A DNA stretch of 64,000 bases. It comes from Chrysomallon squamiferum. Its lineage: Eukaryota > Mollusca > Gastropoda > Neomphalida > Peltospiridae. The first letter of the stretch is position 1; the number at the start of each line of letters is the position of its first letter. The DNA lies in the NCBI GenBank assembly GCA_012295275.1, contig CM022679.1, positions 2,396,116-2,460,115 of the forward strand, in the 5' to 3' direction. A program made the position numbers and the translations under genes. Under the pieces are notes generated by a model, which was given only the letters and a program-made list of their open reading frames with translations, did not search any database and had not been told where the DNA came from. Below are positions 14,365-28,000 of the stretch, one piece after another.

Positions 14365-17126
14365 TACTAACAATTATACAGGATTTTAACATAAAATATT
14401 TATAAAAAATAGATAGACAAATTAACAGATAGTCAAATATAGTGATAATCCACAGCATTCCATTTTAGACACAAACCTGTCAGATAGTAAATAACTAGAT
14501 ATCTGAACAATGGAATAGTTATCGAGTTACCTCCCTTTGTTGTTAACATCATTAAAAGAGAATATATCCTGATTAGATCTGTGTGGAATGAGGAATAGAA
14601 CAGTGTTCAGATGAATGAAGTAATTTACTGTTTACTTTTAATATTTGTCTTATTCATTTCCTCTGATGAGAAACTGAAACTTAATCTTCAGATAATCAAG
14701 GCTAGTAAAATGTTTAGTTAAAATAGGAGTAAAAACACGAGAGACAAGGTTATGAAAAGAAGAACGTACCAGCCACAACATGTGGGTCTGTGCTGAATTC
14801 CATCATGTCAACGATGTTAGCATCAAAACAAGCCTGGAAAATACATCAGTTTGAAAACCTGAATAACACAGACATACCCCACACTGACACACAAGAACAC
14901 AAACACACATACACACACATCAGACTTTTAATATAGAAAATATGAGTAATGAAAATTAAAAACAAATAAAAAGTGACTAACGAATTGTTATGAATAGTAA
15001 ATAAAAGTGAAAGAACATTTATTTTACTACTTTTGGTTTTTGTATAATAATGATATGTGCAATATCATGTAGGTTATTCTTGACCCAAATATTCTTTTAC
15101 AGGCACTTTGCCACAGACAAGAGATATATATGATCAACAAGAAATAGAAATCATCAACTTTGAGACACTAGTGATGGCAAGTGGCTGGATAGAGAACTGA
15201 TCCCACAACCTACCATGTCCCAGGTAACCACTGGATTCAGTCAAAATGAAATGTTTTAAAAAGTTTACCTTTAATTTTTTCAGCCTCATTGCTCCTCCAG
15301 CTATTCTGAACAACCCCTGTAACAGTAACATTACAAACACTGTTACAGTGCCAAGCAGAGAAATTAGTCTTTCTTTCTATTCCTCTTTTCCTTCTGTCAT
15401 TCTCAATCTCTCTCAGTTCTCCTTCATACCCAGTCTCTCTCTTTCAATCTCTATCAACTTTTCCCTCTCTTCCACAAGAAAATTTAATATTTGATAATAA
15501 AACCATTATTTCTTCTATCAGATTTACACAACACCCCAACTTTTAATATTATTTTAATGTATTTAACAAAGCATAAACCTTTTACACATGAATGTAGGTG
15601 TGTGCATGAGCAAAATTAAACTTAGCAGCAGACACAAACATATATTTTAAATAAGTATTGGACCTACCTCTTCATCCATGGCTGTTTCTATCAGTGTTCT
15701 GATGCAGGCCTCCAACACAACAGCGATGTCGCGACCAGTCACTCGCAGATGTTCTGTCAACGGCATCCCGTACACCGGCTTTGTAGGACAGTTATCTGAT
15801 AACATGAACACATGCATACACACAATTAACTAATGAATAAACCGAATGACAAATATATATAAATAAATGAATTAAAAAATGAATAAAGTAATAAACATAA
15901 CAAATAAATATAATGAAAAAAAATATAATGAATGTAATAAGACTAATAAATAAATGAATAAACTTAATGATAAATAAATGAATAAAGACAATGAATAAAT
16001 GAATGAACATAACAAATAGATGAACAAAGTAATTAATCTTTTAATTAATCTTTAATGACAGCCTCTCAGTTCAGTATATTTTTATTTACACCTGCATATA
16101 GCTGTGTTATATTTACTGCTTTTAATTACATCTTTCTTGACTATTATATTCATCATGTAACTTTTTTTGCTGACTTTTTAAATGTATTTACAAAGTATAT
16201 TATTACCTATAGCTATGGAATCCAACCTTAGTTTTCATTATTTTTGTAAATGTTATGTAACTAATTATAACCACAAAACTTTCTTTTGGGGTTTTTCTTG
16301 AAATATAATGTGTCCTGACAAGATATTGTTTATTTACAAGGCATTATTGTTTATTTTTGCTTATGTCTGCATAAACAGTTATTATTATTATTATATATTT
16401 AAATTTTTTAATTTTTACCAAGAGATATGGCCTGCAGTTTATTTTTATTTATGTCTTTACAAACTGTTAAATAAATAAACACAAAATATATTTTTATGTG
16501 TAATATATTTAATTACATTATTTATCAGTAATATAATGTTTAATTATTTCATTTACCTGTAACATAATATTAAATTACATTATTCACCTGTAATGTATTT
16601 TTTATTTAAATTATTTATCTGTAATATAATATTTAATTATTTACCTGTAATGTAATATTTATTTAAATTAACCTGTAATATAATGTTTAATTATTCACCT
16701 GTATCATAATGTTTAATTATTTACCTATAGCTGTAGTCATTTTAGGTATCACAGATCTGATAGCTTCAAGAGCCTTCTTATGGTAGGCTTCCTGGGCCTC
16801 CAGTAACTGAAATATCATCAGTAATAAAATCAGTGGAAGAAAGGTTTCACGTTACACAGACAGACAGTTAAATCAGTGGAAGAAAGGTTTCACGTTACAC
16901 AGACAGAGTCAGGCAGACAGAGAGAAAGAGAAACAAGGACTGAGATAGGAGAAAAACAAAACAGTACAATATTTGTATGAAAATCAGCATGCACAGGTCA
17001 CACAGACTGCAGTTTTTTCTGACATAGAAGAAATAAATCCACACACATGCAGTGTCATTACAATAATAGAAAAATTCATGGAGTCACGTCATTATAAATT
17101 ATGATAGGGCAAGAAAAAAAAAAAAT

Positions 17127-17157
<31 letters not shown>

Positions 17158-20100
17158 ATAAAACTTGTAAGTATTTAGAATATATTTAAACTCTTTATTT
17201 TCTACCGTTAAAGGCACATTTTTAATTACAACTTGAATGAGTGTTAAAAAAGAAGTGATGATGTAATACAAGAAAATGAAGGTAACAACTCACTGCTAGT
17301 AACCGAGAACTGTGTTCTGTTTCTTTGGCAATAAAATTAGACATTTCAACAGCTAAAGCATCCTAGAAACAGATCCAAAACAAATTTAGTTATATTTTTA
17401 AATTACTGACTGAAAAGCTAAATGATTTATTATTCAATAAAATATGATGATATGTTTTTGTATTGCTGTTTTGGGTTGTTTATGTTTTTTTAAATAAATA
17501 TGTAGGTTTATGATATAGATATACAAAAAAAATATTATATTCGATACAACTAAATACTGCTTAAAAGTCCTTGTGAAAAGGTTAATTTTATGAAAATATT
17601 TTAAATTGGAAACAAAATAATACGAAATTCAAAACTACTATTTTTTTTTTTAAATATTTTAAAAATCAAACAATATGTCATAAAATTTTTAAAATTTTAT
17701 CAGAAAATGTTAAATAGATTTTAAAAGATTAAGAAAAACAAATGAGTGAAATTAACAAAGTTCCAGGCTGCTGTAACATGTAACACGTACTTTAATGTTT
17801 TCTACTTTGTTCATGGCTTCGTCATATTCGTCTTTTATTGTGTCAGCTTTTGCTGCTGCAACAGTCGAGTTTTGACTTGGAATATGCGACTGCCTCACAG
17901 CATTGTTAAACCTGGCAAACACAACCTTGTCATTATCATCAAACTCAATAACTTTATCATAACTTAATTATAAAATTTCATACATTATCATAACTTCATT
18001 ATCATTAAATTTAATAATTTTATTGTAACTTTATTATTGTTACATTTAACAGCATTATCGTAACTTGATTATTTTTACATTTTTGTGATATCTAATATAT
18101 TTAATATCTTTATCACAATGTAATTATTGTTAAATGTAATAACATTATCATAACTTGACAATTATTAAACTTCAACAATTTATCATCTTTGATTAGAATT
18201 AAAGAAATCAGACATTAAATGAGATTTTATGAATCCTTTTCCATCAAAATATTAAAAAACCATCATAAACATTTTGAGAAAGCTCTGAAGTTGATATTCA
18301 GACTTTATCCCTGAATCTGTATTCACTATAACATTCACTGATCTGATGAACTCATTTTAGCCAGTTTACTGATTATAATCATATTAGAGTTACCTGCCCT
18401 TGGCTGAGTCCATGTCTAGTGTTGCCTTGTTGAGCTGTCTTCTCACCTTCATTATGGCTGGCACATCAACCTGAAAGACATTTTAAAACTGTTTAAACAG
18501 TCAATACTTCACTAAGAAACAAACTAAATAAAAAAAAAAAGTCCTGTCCTACAAAATTAATAAAATATGAGACAGTGTTTGAAGTTGAAAAATTTGTATG
18601 GAAAACAAACTAGATTCATAACAAAACTGCAACCACTTATTGCAGATGTGGAAATCTGTATGAACAGTGATATATAACTGTAGAGTGTGTTAGTTTTGTT
18701 CTGGTAAACAGATCAGTACAAACAGTGATATGTGACTGTAGAGTGTGTTAGTTTTGTTCTGGTAAAGTGAAATAAGTATAAACAGTGATATGTGACTGTA
18801 GAGAGTGTTAGTTTTGTTCTGGTAAAGTGAAATAAGTATAAACAGTGATATATGACTGTAGAGTGTGTTAGTTTTGTTCAGGTAAACAGAAATAAGTATA
18901 AACAGTGATATGTGACTGTAGAGAGTGTTAGTTTTGTTCAGTTTTGTTCTGGTAAAGAGTGAAATAAATAAGTATAAACAGTGATATATGACTTAGTTTT
19001 GTTTTGTTCTGATAAAACACAGATCAGTAAACAGAAATAAAAACAGTGATATATGACTGTAGAGAGTGTTAGTTTTGTTCAGGTTTGTTCAGGTAAACTG
19101 AAATTTTGTTTTGGTAAGAATATAAACAGTGATATATAAACAGTGATATGTGACTGTAGAGAGTGTTAGTTTTGTTCAGGTAAACAGAAATAAGTATAAA
19201 CAGTGATATGTGACTGTAGAGAGTGTTAGATTTGTTCTGTTAAACAAAGGTGACTTACTTCGTTGATGGCCTGCAGTGGCTGTAGAACGTTTTTCTCGAT
19301 GTCGATTTCATACTGGAGCCGCTCTTTCGCAGCGTACTCTCTCCCACACATCTGACACACCTGTCTGCAATCACAGGTAAAACACATTTATATATAACTC
19401 TGACACACCTGTCTGTAATCACAGGTAAAACACATTTATATATAACACTGACACACCTGTCTGCAATCACAGGTAAAACACATTTATATATAACACTAAT
19501 ACAACTGTGTAATTAAAGTTAAATATAATCAAATATATACATACATATATACAACAGGAATATCATAATGATATATATAATATATTTTTTTATATGATCC
19601 CTACATCTAAAATAAATAAATTAATTAATAAATAAATATTTTAAAGTAAAATTATACAATTATTTATATGATTTACCACTAACTAAACACACACAGACAC
19701 ATACAAATAGAACCATTCATATTCATTCAAACACTTAAAAACACCCACACCAAAAAATATCATTTGTACATATGCACACAAACAAATACACATAAACACA
19801 TACACATAAACACACACTCTCTTTTTCTCTTTCTCTTTCTCTGACACCCACACACACACACACAACACATAAACATTCAGATGTTAAAATAACACCTCTG
19901 TTACCTTAGCGTTACAGAAAATCAATATCAGGTCTCTATTCTAACTGAGCCAACCTGAACCACGACTGAACAATTTGAAACCCAGACTTTCTCACTAACA
20001 GTAATATATTCACATATAATGTAAATAATTTAATTTAAAAACAGATTTCTACGAGACACTCACCCAAGCAGACTTTCGTCTCCAAGGAGACCAGCCGATT

Positions 20101-20184
20101 CAATTAAACTGTGGGCTAACGATGTCTCCGGTAACTTTTTCTAAAAACACAAATATACACATCAGTAATACTTGGATATGAATA

Positions 20185-20223
<39 letters not shown>

Positions 20224-21676
20224 AACATGAATAATAAAAGTCAGAAAACATCAGTAATCTGACGTGTGGAAACCAAAGTTTGTTATGAGTATGCATGTTA
20301 AATAAATTTAGATATACAGAGTATGTATGAATTATTTATAATAGCTTCTGTAAATATTTGAGAATGTGTTATTTGTTGATCTACCAATTCGTAAAATAAA
20401 AATCACTTTAATCAAACATTTATCCATTTAACCAAAAAATGATCTGATTTTCAAACATTTATTTATTTATTCATATACAGTAATATCTGTATTCATTATA
20501 TGTTCATCCACTGATTAATAAATTAAGCGTTTATTAACAAAATTTTATTCCATTCACTAAATTATTCATTAATTCAAAACATATTTACATATATATGTTA
20601 ATTAATAAAACATTCATTAAAAAATATTTATTGATTAGCTCATTAAACCAATATTAATTAATTTGATAAATATTTATATATTCATTTAAAAATATAATTA
20701 TATCATTTGCTCAATAAACAAACAGTAATTAATTCAGTGACTGAATACAGTGACTCTATTCAGTGACTGTATTCAACTGTTCAGTGACTGTTCAGTGACT
20801 GTATTCAGTGACTGTTCAACTGTTCAGTTTATTCATGTTCATTGTATTCATTGTTCAAAACTGTTCAGTAACTGTATTCAGTGACTGTATTCAGTGACTG
20901 TATTCAGTGACTCTGTTCAGTGACTATTCAGTGACTGTTCAGTGACTGTATTCAGTGACTATTCAGTGACTGTATTCAGTGACTCTGTTCAGTGACTGTA
21001 TTCAGTGACTGTTCAGTGACTGTATTCAGTGACTGTATTCAGTGACTGTATTCAGTGACTCTGTTCAGTGACTCTGTTTGAAATGACACTGACTATTCGT
21101 TTCTCTATGTCGACTCCCTGCGCCTGCAGACACAGTGACAGCCTCTTTGTGATGTTTCCTGTCGTGTTTTTCACCACATCCACCCGCTTCTCCACAGACA
21201 GCAGCTCATCCGACAACACTTCCGACTTCTCCGCCCTGCGAAACACAAAAACAAACACATCAGAATCTGCTACACAGTCTGTGTTTTTGTGTGAGCTATT
21301 CACTGATGTATGTAATAAACTGTGTTTTTGTGTGTACTGTTTGATGTATATATGCATATATGTGTATATGTGTTTGTCAGTATCTGAAAAAAAAAATATA
21401 TATATTTTTATTTAAAGCAAATATAAATAACATTTTTTATTAATATTTATATAAGTAGATACAAATAATTTGGGTAAAAACATTGTTGTCGCTCTTGAAA
21501 GAATTATTCCCCTTTACTATCTTTAAAATCTGTTTTAACAAATTAATTTACACAAATGCATCTTCACAAGTAAATAAACATACCAAGACACAAATCAAAA
21601 TACACCTTCACTTGTAGACATACAAACAAATAAGTAGATATTAACCAGACAAGAACATACACACAGGATAAATACT

Positions 21677-21761
<85 letters not shown>

Positions 21762-22296
21762 AAACACACACACACACACAAACACAACACACTCACTAAA
21801 AGAAAGAACATATATAAACAGAATTGTTTTATAAAACTGATTAGTCAGTTATATAAGTTTAAACACTTTACAAGACACACACAGTGACAGACACTAATCA
21901 GACTGAGACATTTACTTAAGTCTTTCCAGACAGTCCAAGGATCGATTGACTGGAAACAGTTCAACTGTCTTCATCTTTGATTTAAAGTTTGATCATTTGA
22001 ATTGTTTTTATTCCAGTAACTTAATACTTTGTTAAGCCAATGAAACCATGCAGAACAACCACCAGATGGTTTTGGAAATTATAGGCTTTGTAATAAATGA
22101 ATAGAGATAAAATATTCACAGACATAAATAACAATAGAAAATAAGAACAAGGCTTACAGTAATGTTAGTAATGGATATTTTGTCTAATGCAGCTAAACTA
22201 ACTATTCATCTTTTTGGGTTAATTTGTAAATAGTTAAATATAAAATTATTGTTCTATAATATTTAAAAAAACTACTGTATTATTAGTAATATTATT

Positions 22297-22327
<31 letters not shown>

Positions 22328-23169
22328 TATGACAAGCAAATTACACAAATATTTAAAAATAAACATATCCAGGATATAATGCAAATGTTGACAAAGCTTT
22401 CTTCAAAATTGGTTACACAAATTAATGTCCATAAGACTTAATCTACCACTAAACTGACCTAACACAGTTGACCTTCTCCTAAAATATTTATTTAGCAGAA
22501 AATCTATGATTCATAAGCTACAACAAACAGTATGTAAACAGATCTTTTCTTAAAATATTTATAACTTAAGCAGTCTAACAAGGACTTAATAATTCTATAG
22601 AAGTAACATAATACAGTCTAGCACATGTACTTAATCAGTCCAATGAATTGACACAATCTAGCACTTGTATTTAACTAGTCCACAAAACTGACTTAATACA
22701 GTCTAGTGTATGTACTACAAAACTGACCTAACAGTCTAGTGTATATACTTAACCAGTCCACAGAAATGACATAATACAGTCTAGTGTATGTACTTAACCA
22801 GTCCACAGAACTGACATAATACAGTCTAGTGTATGTACTTAACCAATTCACAGAAATGACGTAATACAGTCTAGTGTATGTACTTAACCAGTCTGCAGAA
22901 TTGTAATAATACAGTCTACCACATGTACTAGTCTGTCCACAGAATTGACATAATACAGTCTAGTGTATGTACTTAACTACTCCACTTTGGACACTTGTGA
23001 TAAAAGCAGGAATCCTGGCCAAACTTTCAATCTCAGAGAGAAACTACTTCCTGCATTTTACAATTGTCCTTGACTAAGACTGAAATAAATACATTTATGT
23101 TTCCTGTAACACAACACTGTGTTAACACTTTCCTTTTTGTCACAGGTTAGATTAGTCATACACTAGCAA

Positions 23170-23224
<55 letters not shown>

Positions 23225-23778
23225 CATGTACATGAACAGAGACATATAGACACACAAACACACATACATGAACAGAGAAACACACATATATGCATATGTA
23301 TGCATGCATATACTACATATACACACATAAACATACAAACATATACATTCACACACACACATACACACAATGTACATACATATGCAGACACACATATGCA
23401 GACACACATATACACACACAATGTACACATACATATCTAGCCAGAGCTCAGTGACTCATTTATTAAACATCATTCTATATATCTTCCTGTTAAAGGGTGG
23501 GTATATATAAAAAAAATCCTTTGACACTGATAACAGCAAACCAAGGGAAAATGACAGCAGTTTTTTTTATCTTTTGTTATTATTTTATTGTTGTTATTAT
23601 TGTTGTTGTTGTTATTATTATTGTTGTTATTATTATTTTTATTATATTTATTTTATTATAACTATTACTGCTACTAGCACTACTTTATCATTAACACTAT
23701 TATTATTATTATATTTATCATCACTATTATTATTGTTATTATTGTTATTGTTCTTGTTATTATTAACAGTATTATTAC

Positions 23779-23820
<42 letters not shown>

Positions 23821-25044
23821 ATTATCTAAATTATATCTGAAACACAGCACTTACACCTAATAATCACCAACATGTTAAAAAAAAAGAATGTGTTTATATA
23901 AAAACTTCATTTATTCATTTAGTTACATGATTAACAAACTGTGAGAAAACTAAATCAGCTGACATTCCTTCAGTGACCACAACCCACCAGGACAGCCGCA
24001 TGACAACGCTAACGATGATGATGATGTAGTATCTATTACTACTCCTGTCACAGTGACTCATGCTGGACTTGGAAGGAAACAGAATTAATTGACTGCACGT
24101 ATTGTGAAAATAATTACTTCATTTTATTTTCTAAGTGTCAAATTCATCTCCTGCTGGCTGTAGATTGGTGTAATACAAAAATAATTGATTTGTTTTTTGT
24201 TTTTTTTAAAGATGAAGAAGAAGAAAAAAGATTTATGGATTTCAATTATGAGAGTGTACAGCTGTTAGTAATATATCTGGTTAGATCAATATATTTGAAG
24301 AGTGTGTTTATGCATGTTTAGTAATGTATATAAACATGTGTGTATATATAAAAATGTGTATACACACAAACAAATACACACACACACTTAATGGATAAAT
24401 GGATGGAATGATGGATGGATGGATATGTGTTTGTATATTAATATATGTATGCATATATGTGTATGTATGTATTTCTGTGTTTGAGTATAAGTATGTGTGC
24501 GTGCGTGTGTGTGCATATGTGCTTTGTGTGTTTGTGTGTGCATATGAGTATGCATATACAGCTGTAGTTAGTCAGTAGGTGTGAATATATGCACGTCTGT
24601 GTGTGTGTGTGTGTGTTCTGTCAGTGAGTTATTTTAAAATATGCAGTAATGAGATGAATACTGTTACAAGCACCACAGTGTGTGACCTTCATGTTCAACA
24701 CTGGAATTGTTTTAGTTTAGTCTGGATTATGCAGTTATGTCTGTAACTGTTCTTTTAAAGTCTTTCCTATGTGTTTACCTTGCTATGCAAATATCTCTTC
24801 AAGTTATTGCAGGAGTAACCACTCTTTCCAGTTCAAGCCAGTATCCATAATTAATATATAAAAGTCTAGATTACATGTTTTTTTATTTATGAAAATGTAC
24901 TTATAATATATATATATATTAAAGATGTAATAAAATATTTGATAGCATTGAAGCTGTGTCACTGGGTTTTTTCATTATCAAAATACATCATGTTGATATG
25001 TAATAACTGTCAACACCTTAACATCTCTCTTTCTCTCTCTCTTT

Positions 25045-25084
<40 letters not shown>

Positions 25085-28000
25085 ATGTATAGATATACAG
25101 ATACATACATATTATGTATTACCATATCATTTTATGTCTGAATATCTATAAATATCTGTGTACATCTATCTAGTCATATATGTTTATGTATGTGAATATG
25201 ATGTCTCTGGTACACCAGTGTCAGGAATGTTTTTTTATTCACTGGATGTGTGGGATGTTGACAAAATGATTATCAACAAAGCTCACTTCTTGTCAGCAAA
25301 CATTTATCAAACAGAGGAGTTTTCAAACATCAACTCGACCAGCAGACTGCCCTGCTCAGCAGTGTCTAAAAACTGTGTGTGTGTATGTATTCATGTATGT
25401 GTGTGTATGTTTATGTGTGTGTATGTATGTATGTGTGGATGTGTTTGTGTGTTTATGTGTGTATTTATGTATGTGTGTGTGTGTGTGTGTGTTTATGTAT
25501 GTATGTATGTATGTGTATTTATGAACATATGTATGTATGTAGGTAAGTAAGTATATGTGTATATGTTTGTTAATGTAAATATGAATGTACTTGTGTGTGT
25601 GTGTATATATATATATATATACAAATACATGCAGATATGTGAATACACACATACCCACATACATGCACATATGTGTGTTAGAGGATTAGAGAGAAATGAG
25701 GGGTTAGTTGTCTTGTGTCTGTCTAATCATTACTTTGAACAGCCAAATGCAGTGATATTTGACCCCAGTACCTACCAGTGTTAATGTTATGGGTTATCCT
25801 TACAGATAATGATGAAAGAAATTCACTGCCATCATGCAGTGAACTATACCAGTGAGCTTTTCAACAAGACAGGGAAACACATACCACACATTTTTGACAA
25901 TCCAGTCATTGGATCATGTGACACAGACCTGAGGGTTTAATTACTGAGGTGGATTACATAATTTTCGTGTCCAGTGTTGTATAAATAGCACCAAGCTCCA
26001 GTTTAAATTTACAACATGGACGTTAAATGTCACCATTTTTCAGAATCAGCTAATGTTTACATCGCGACATGAAAACAAACACACTCAGCAAAATGTCAGA
26101 TATAATGATGACAAATATTCATGAGTGGTAATGTAGTAATGAAGTCAGAATAATAATAATAATGTAAGAAACAGCCGGAGAGGCAGACAAACAGAGGTAC
26201 ACTTACAGGACATAGAAAAAACAAAAAACAGTGGACAGAGAAACAGACAGACAGACAAACAGACAAAGAAAAATAAACATATAGTAAAGAGAAGTAACAG
26301 AAAACTGAAAAATAATTTGAGAAACAATAAAAAAAAAAAAAAAAAAAATTATTTTTATTAAATTATGTCTGAAACTGGAAAAGCTGCATGCGACTGCATG
26401 TCATTTTTAAAATATTTGTGGTAATGAATGTTTCATGAGTTTTTCCTATTGGACTGTCACAGACCGGAACAACAAATACATCACAGTAATGTGTAAATAT
26501 GTCAGTGTGTGTTATTAGAAGTTTCTGCTGTATTATTAAACTACCACAGTGTTAATTAATAATGTAAACTCTCTGCACTGCACAATCCTGTGTTAATATC
26601 CCCTGACCTGGGTCATCTGGACCTAAGAAGAAATCTTACAGAGTGGTTTTATACAAGTGATTTGATAATGAACAGGATGGCACCAATGTAAACAGTTATT
26701 AATGTTATCACTGGTATAAACTTGATTTAGTTTAAATAAAACTCAGTTGTAATAACACTGACTGAGTTTCACATACAAAACACAGTGTTACATCATCAGA
26801 TCAGTTTTATTTGTTGTAATTTTCACTGTTTCCCATTCAAACTCATGCTCCAGATCTGTGTACGTTTATTTTATATGCATTGCTCATGTCAGCTGAAATC
26901 TTCTCTCAAATTTTGTTATACTGAACAGAAATAACTAACTAACTAAATAAATAAATAAATAATAATTAATAAATCATAAAAATCAAGTGCTATTTGTACT
27001 AAATGTAACTGATAACAAAAACAAAAACAATGAATATTAACACATAGATAATCAATTCTGAAGTTTTATTCAGTAAAATCAGTAATGATCATAAACTGTT
27101 CAAGAGTTTAGGTTTTACTTTCTTAATAAAATGAGTGTTAAATTAAGTACTGCATAGTTTTATGTTGTTAAAAAAGTGGGTGAGGTTTGAGGTTTTATCT
27201 GCTATCACTGTTTAACCACGCCTATTACAGTTAGGGTCCCTGATGAGTTCAAATCCTATGTCTGTGATATCAAGGGTTTTAAATAAACTGCACGCTGTTA
27301 AGAGTAGATATGGATAATATTTAACATTAAAAAATTCTTCTTGTTCATTGGCTCATCAGTCATGGATACATTCTCTGACATCATCACATTGTTCTACCTG
27401 TCATGTTCATTCAGGTATCCATGACAACACAGTTTTATCTTTGTAAGTGACAAGTGAAAGTTACAAGCTGCTGAACAAACAACTGACTAACAATACTACA
27501 CCCAGCAGTTATACAAAGCCTGCTAGAGTTACAGAACTTTGACAGCTCTTCAAAGAAAAGTCACTGCACTTGTAAGTAAAGAGATAAACAAAGGGAGGAT
27601 GATGTAAGAGTGGGGGAGGGAGGTGTAGAGTTACAGGTTTCAGTTTCTAAGCAGATGACTTAATGCAACTTGAGTTATTCTGACATACAGAAGTTAGATA
27701 ATCGGATATAAGGAGTCATAAAATTACCTTTAACCTTCATTTTTACTCTGTGTACATTTCATAGAACAGACCAGTTTTACACCAAAACAAACAAAATGAA
27801 CTGTTTAATTACATGAAAAAGTACAGGCCTTGTTCATCTAGCTGCATGTAGTAATTACAGAAAGTATGGCTCTATTGTTTATTAAGAAGTGCAATCATTT
27901 CATCTCACTCAGTAGTTTAATTGCATGCAAATTGCCGCTGTTGTTTAAGACTTGATCATACTTGTGAAACTTGTGCTGCTGTTGACAATGCTAATTACTA

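Noticed and set aside
21068-21415. Plus-strand frame opposite exon 2
   Set aside because: It is the antisense shadow of the RhoGAP exon.
25158-25550. 130-residue plus-strand frame with a non-repetitive middle
   Set aside because: The two ends are TG/TGTA repeat, no splice sites frame the middle, and no family is recognisable.
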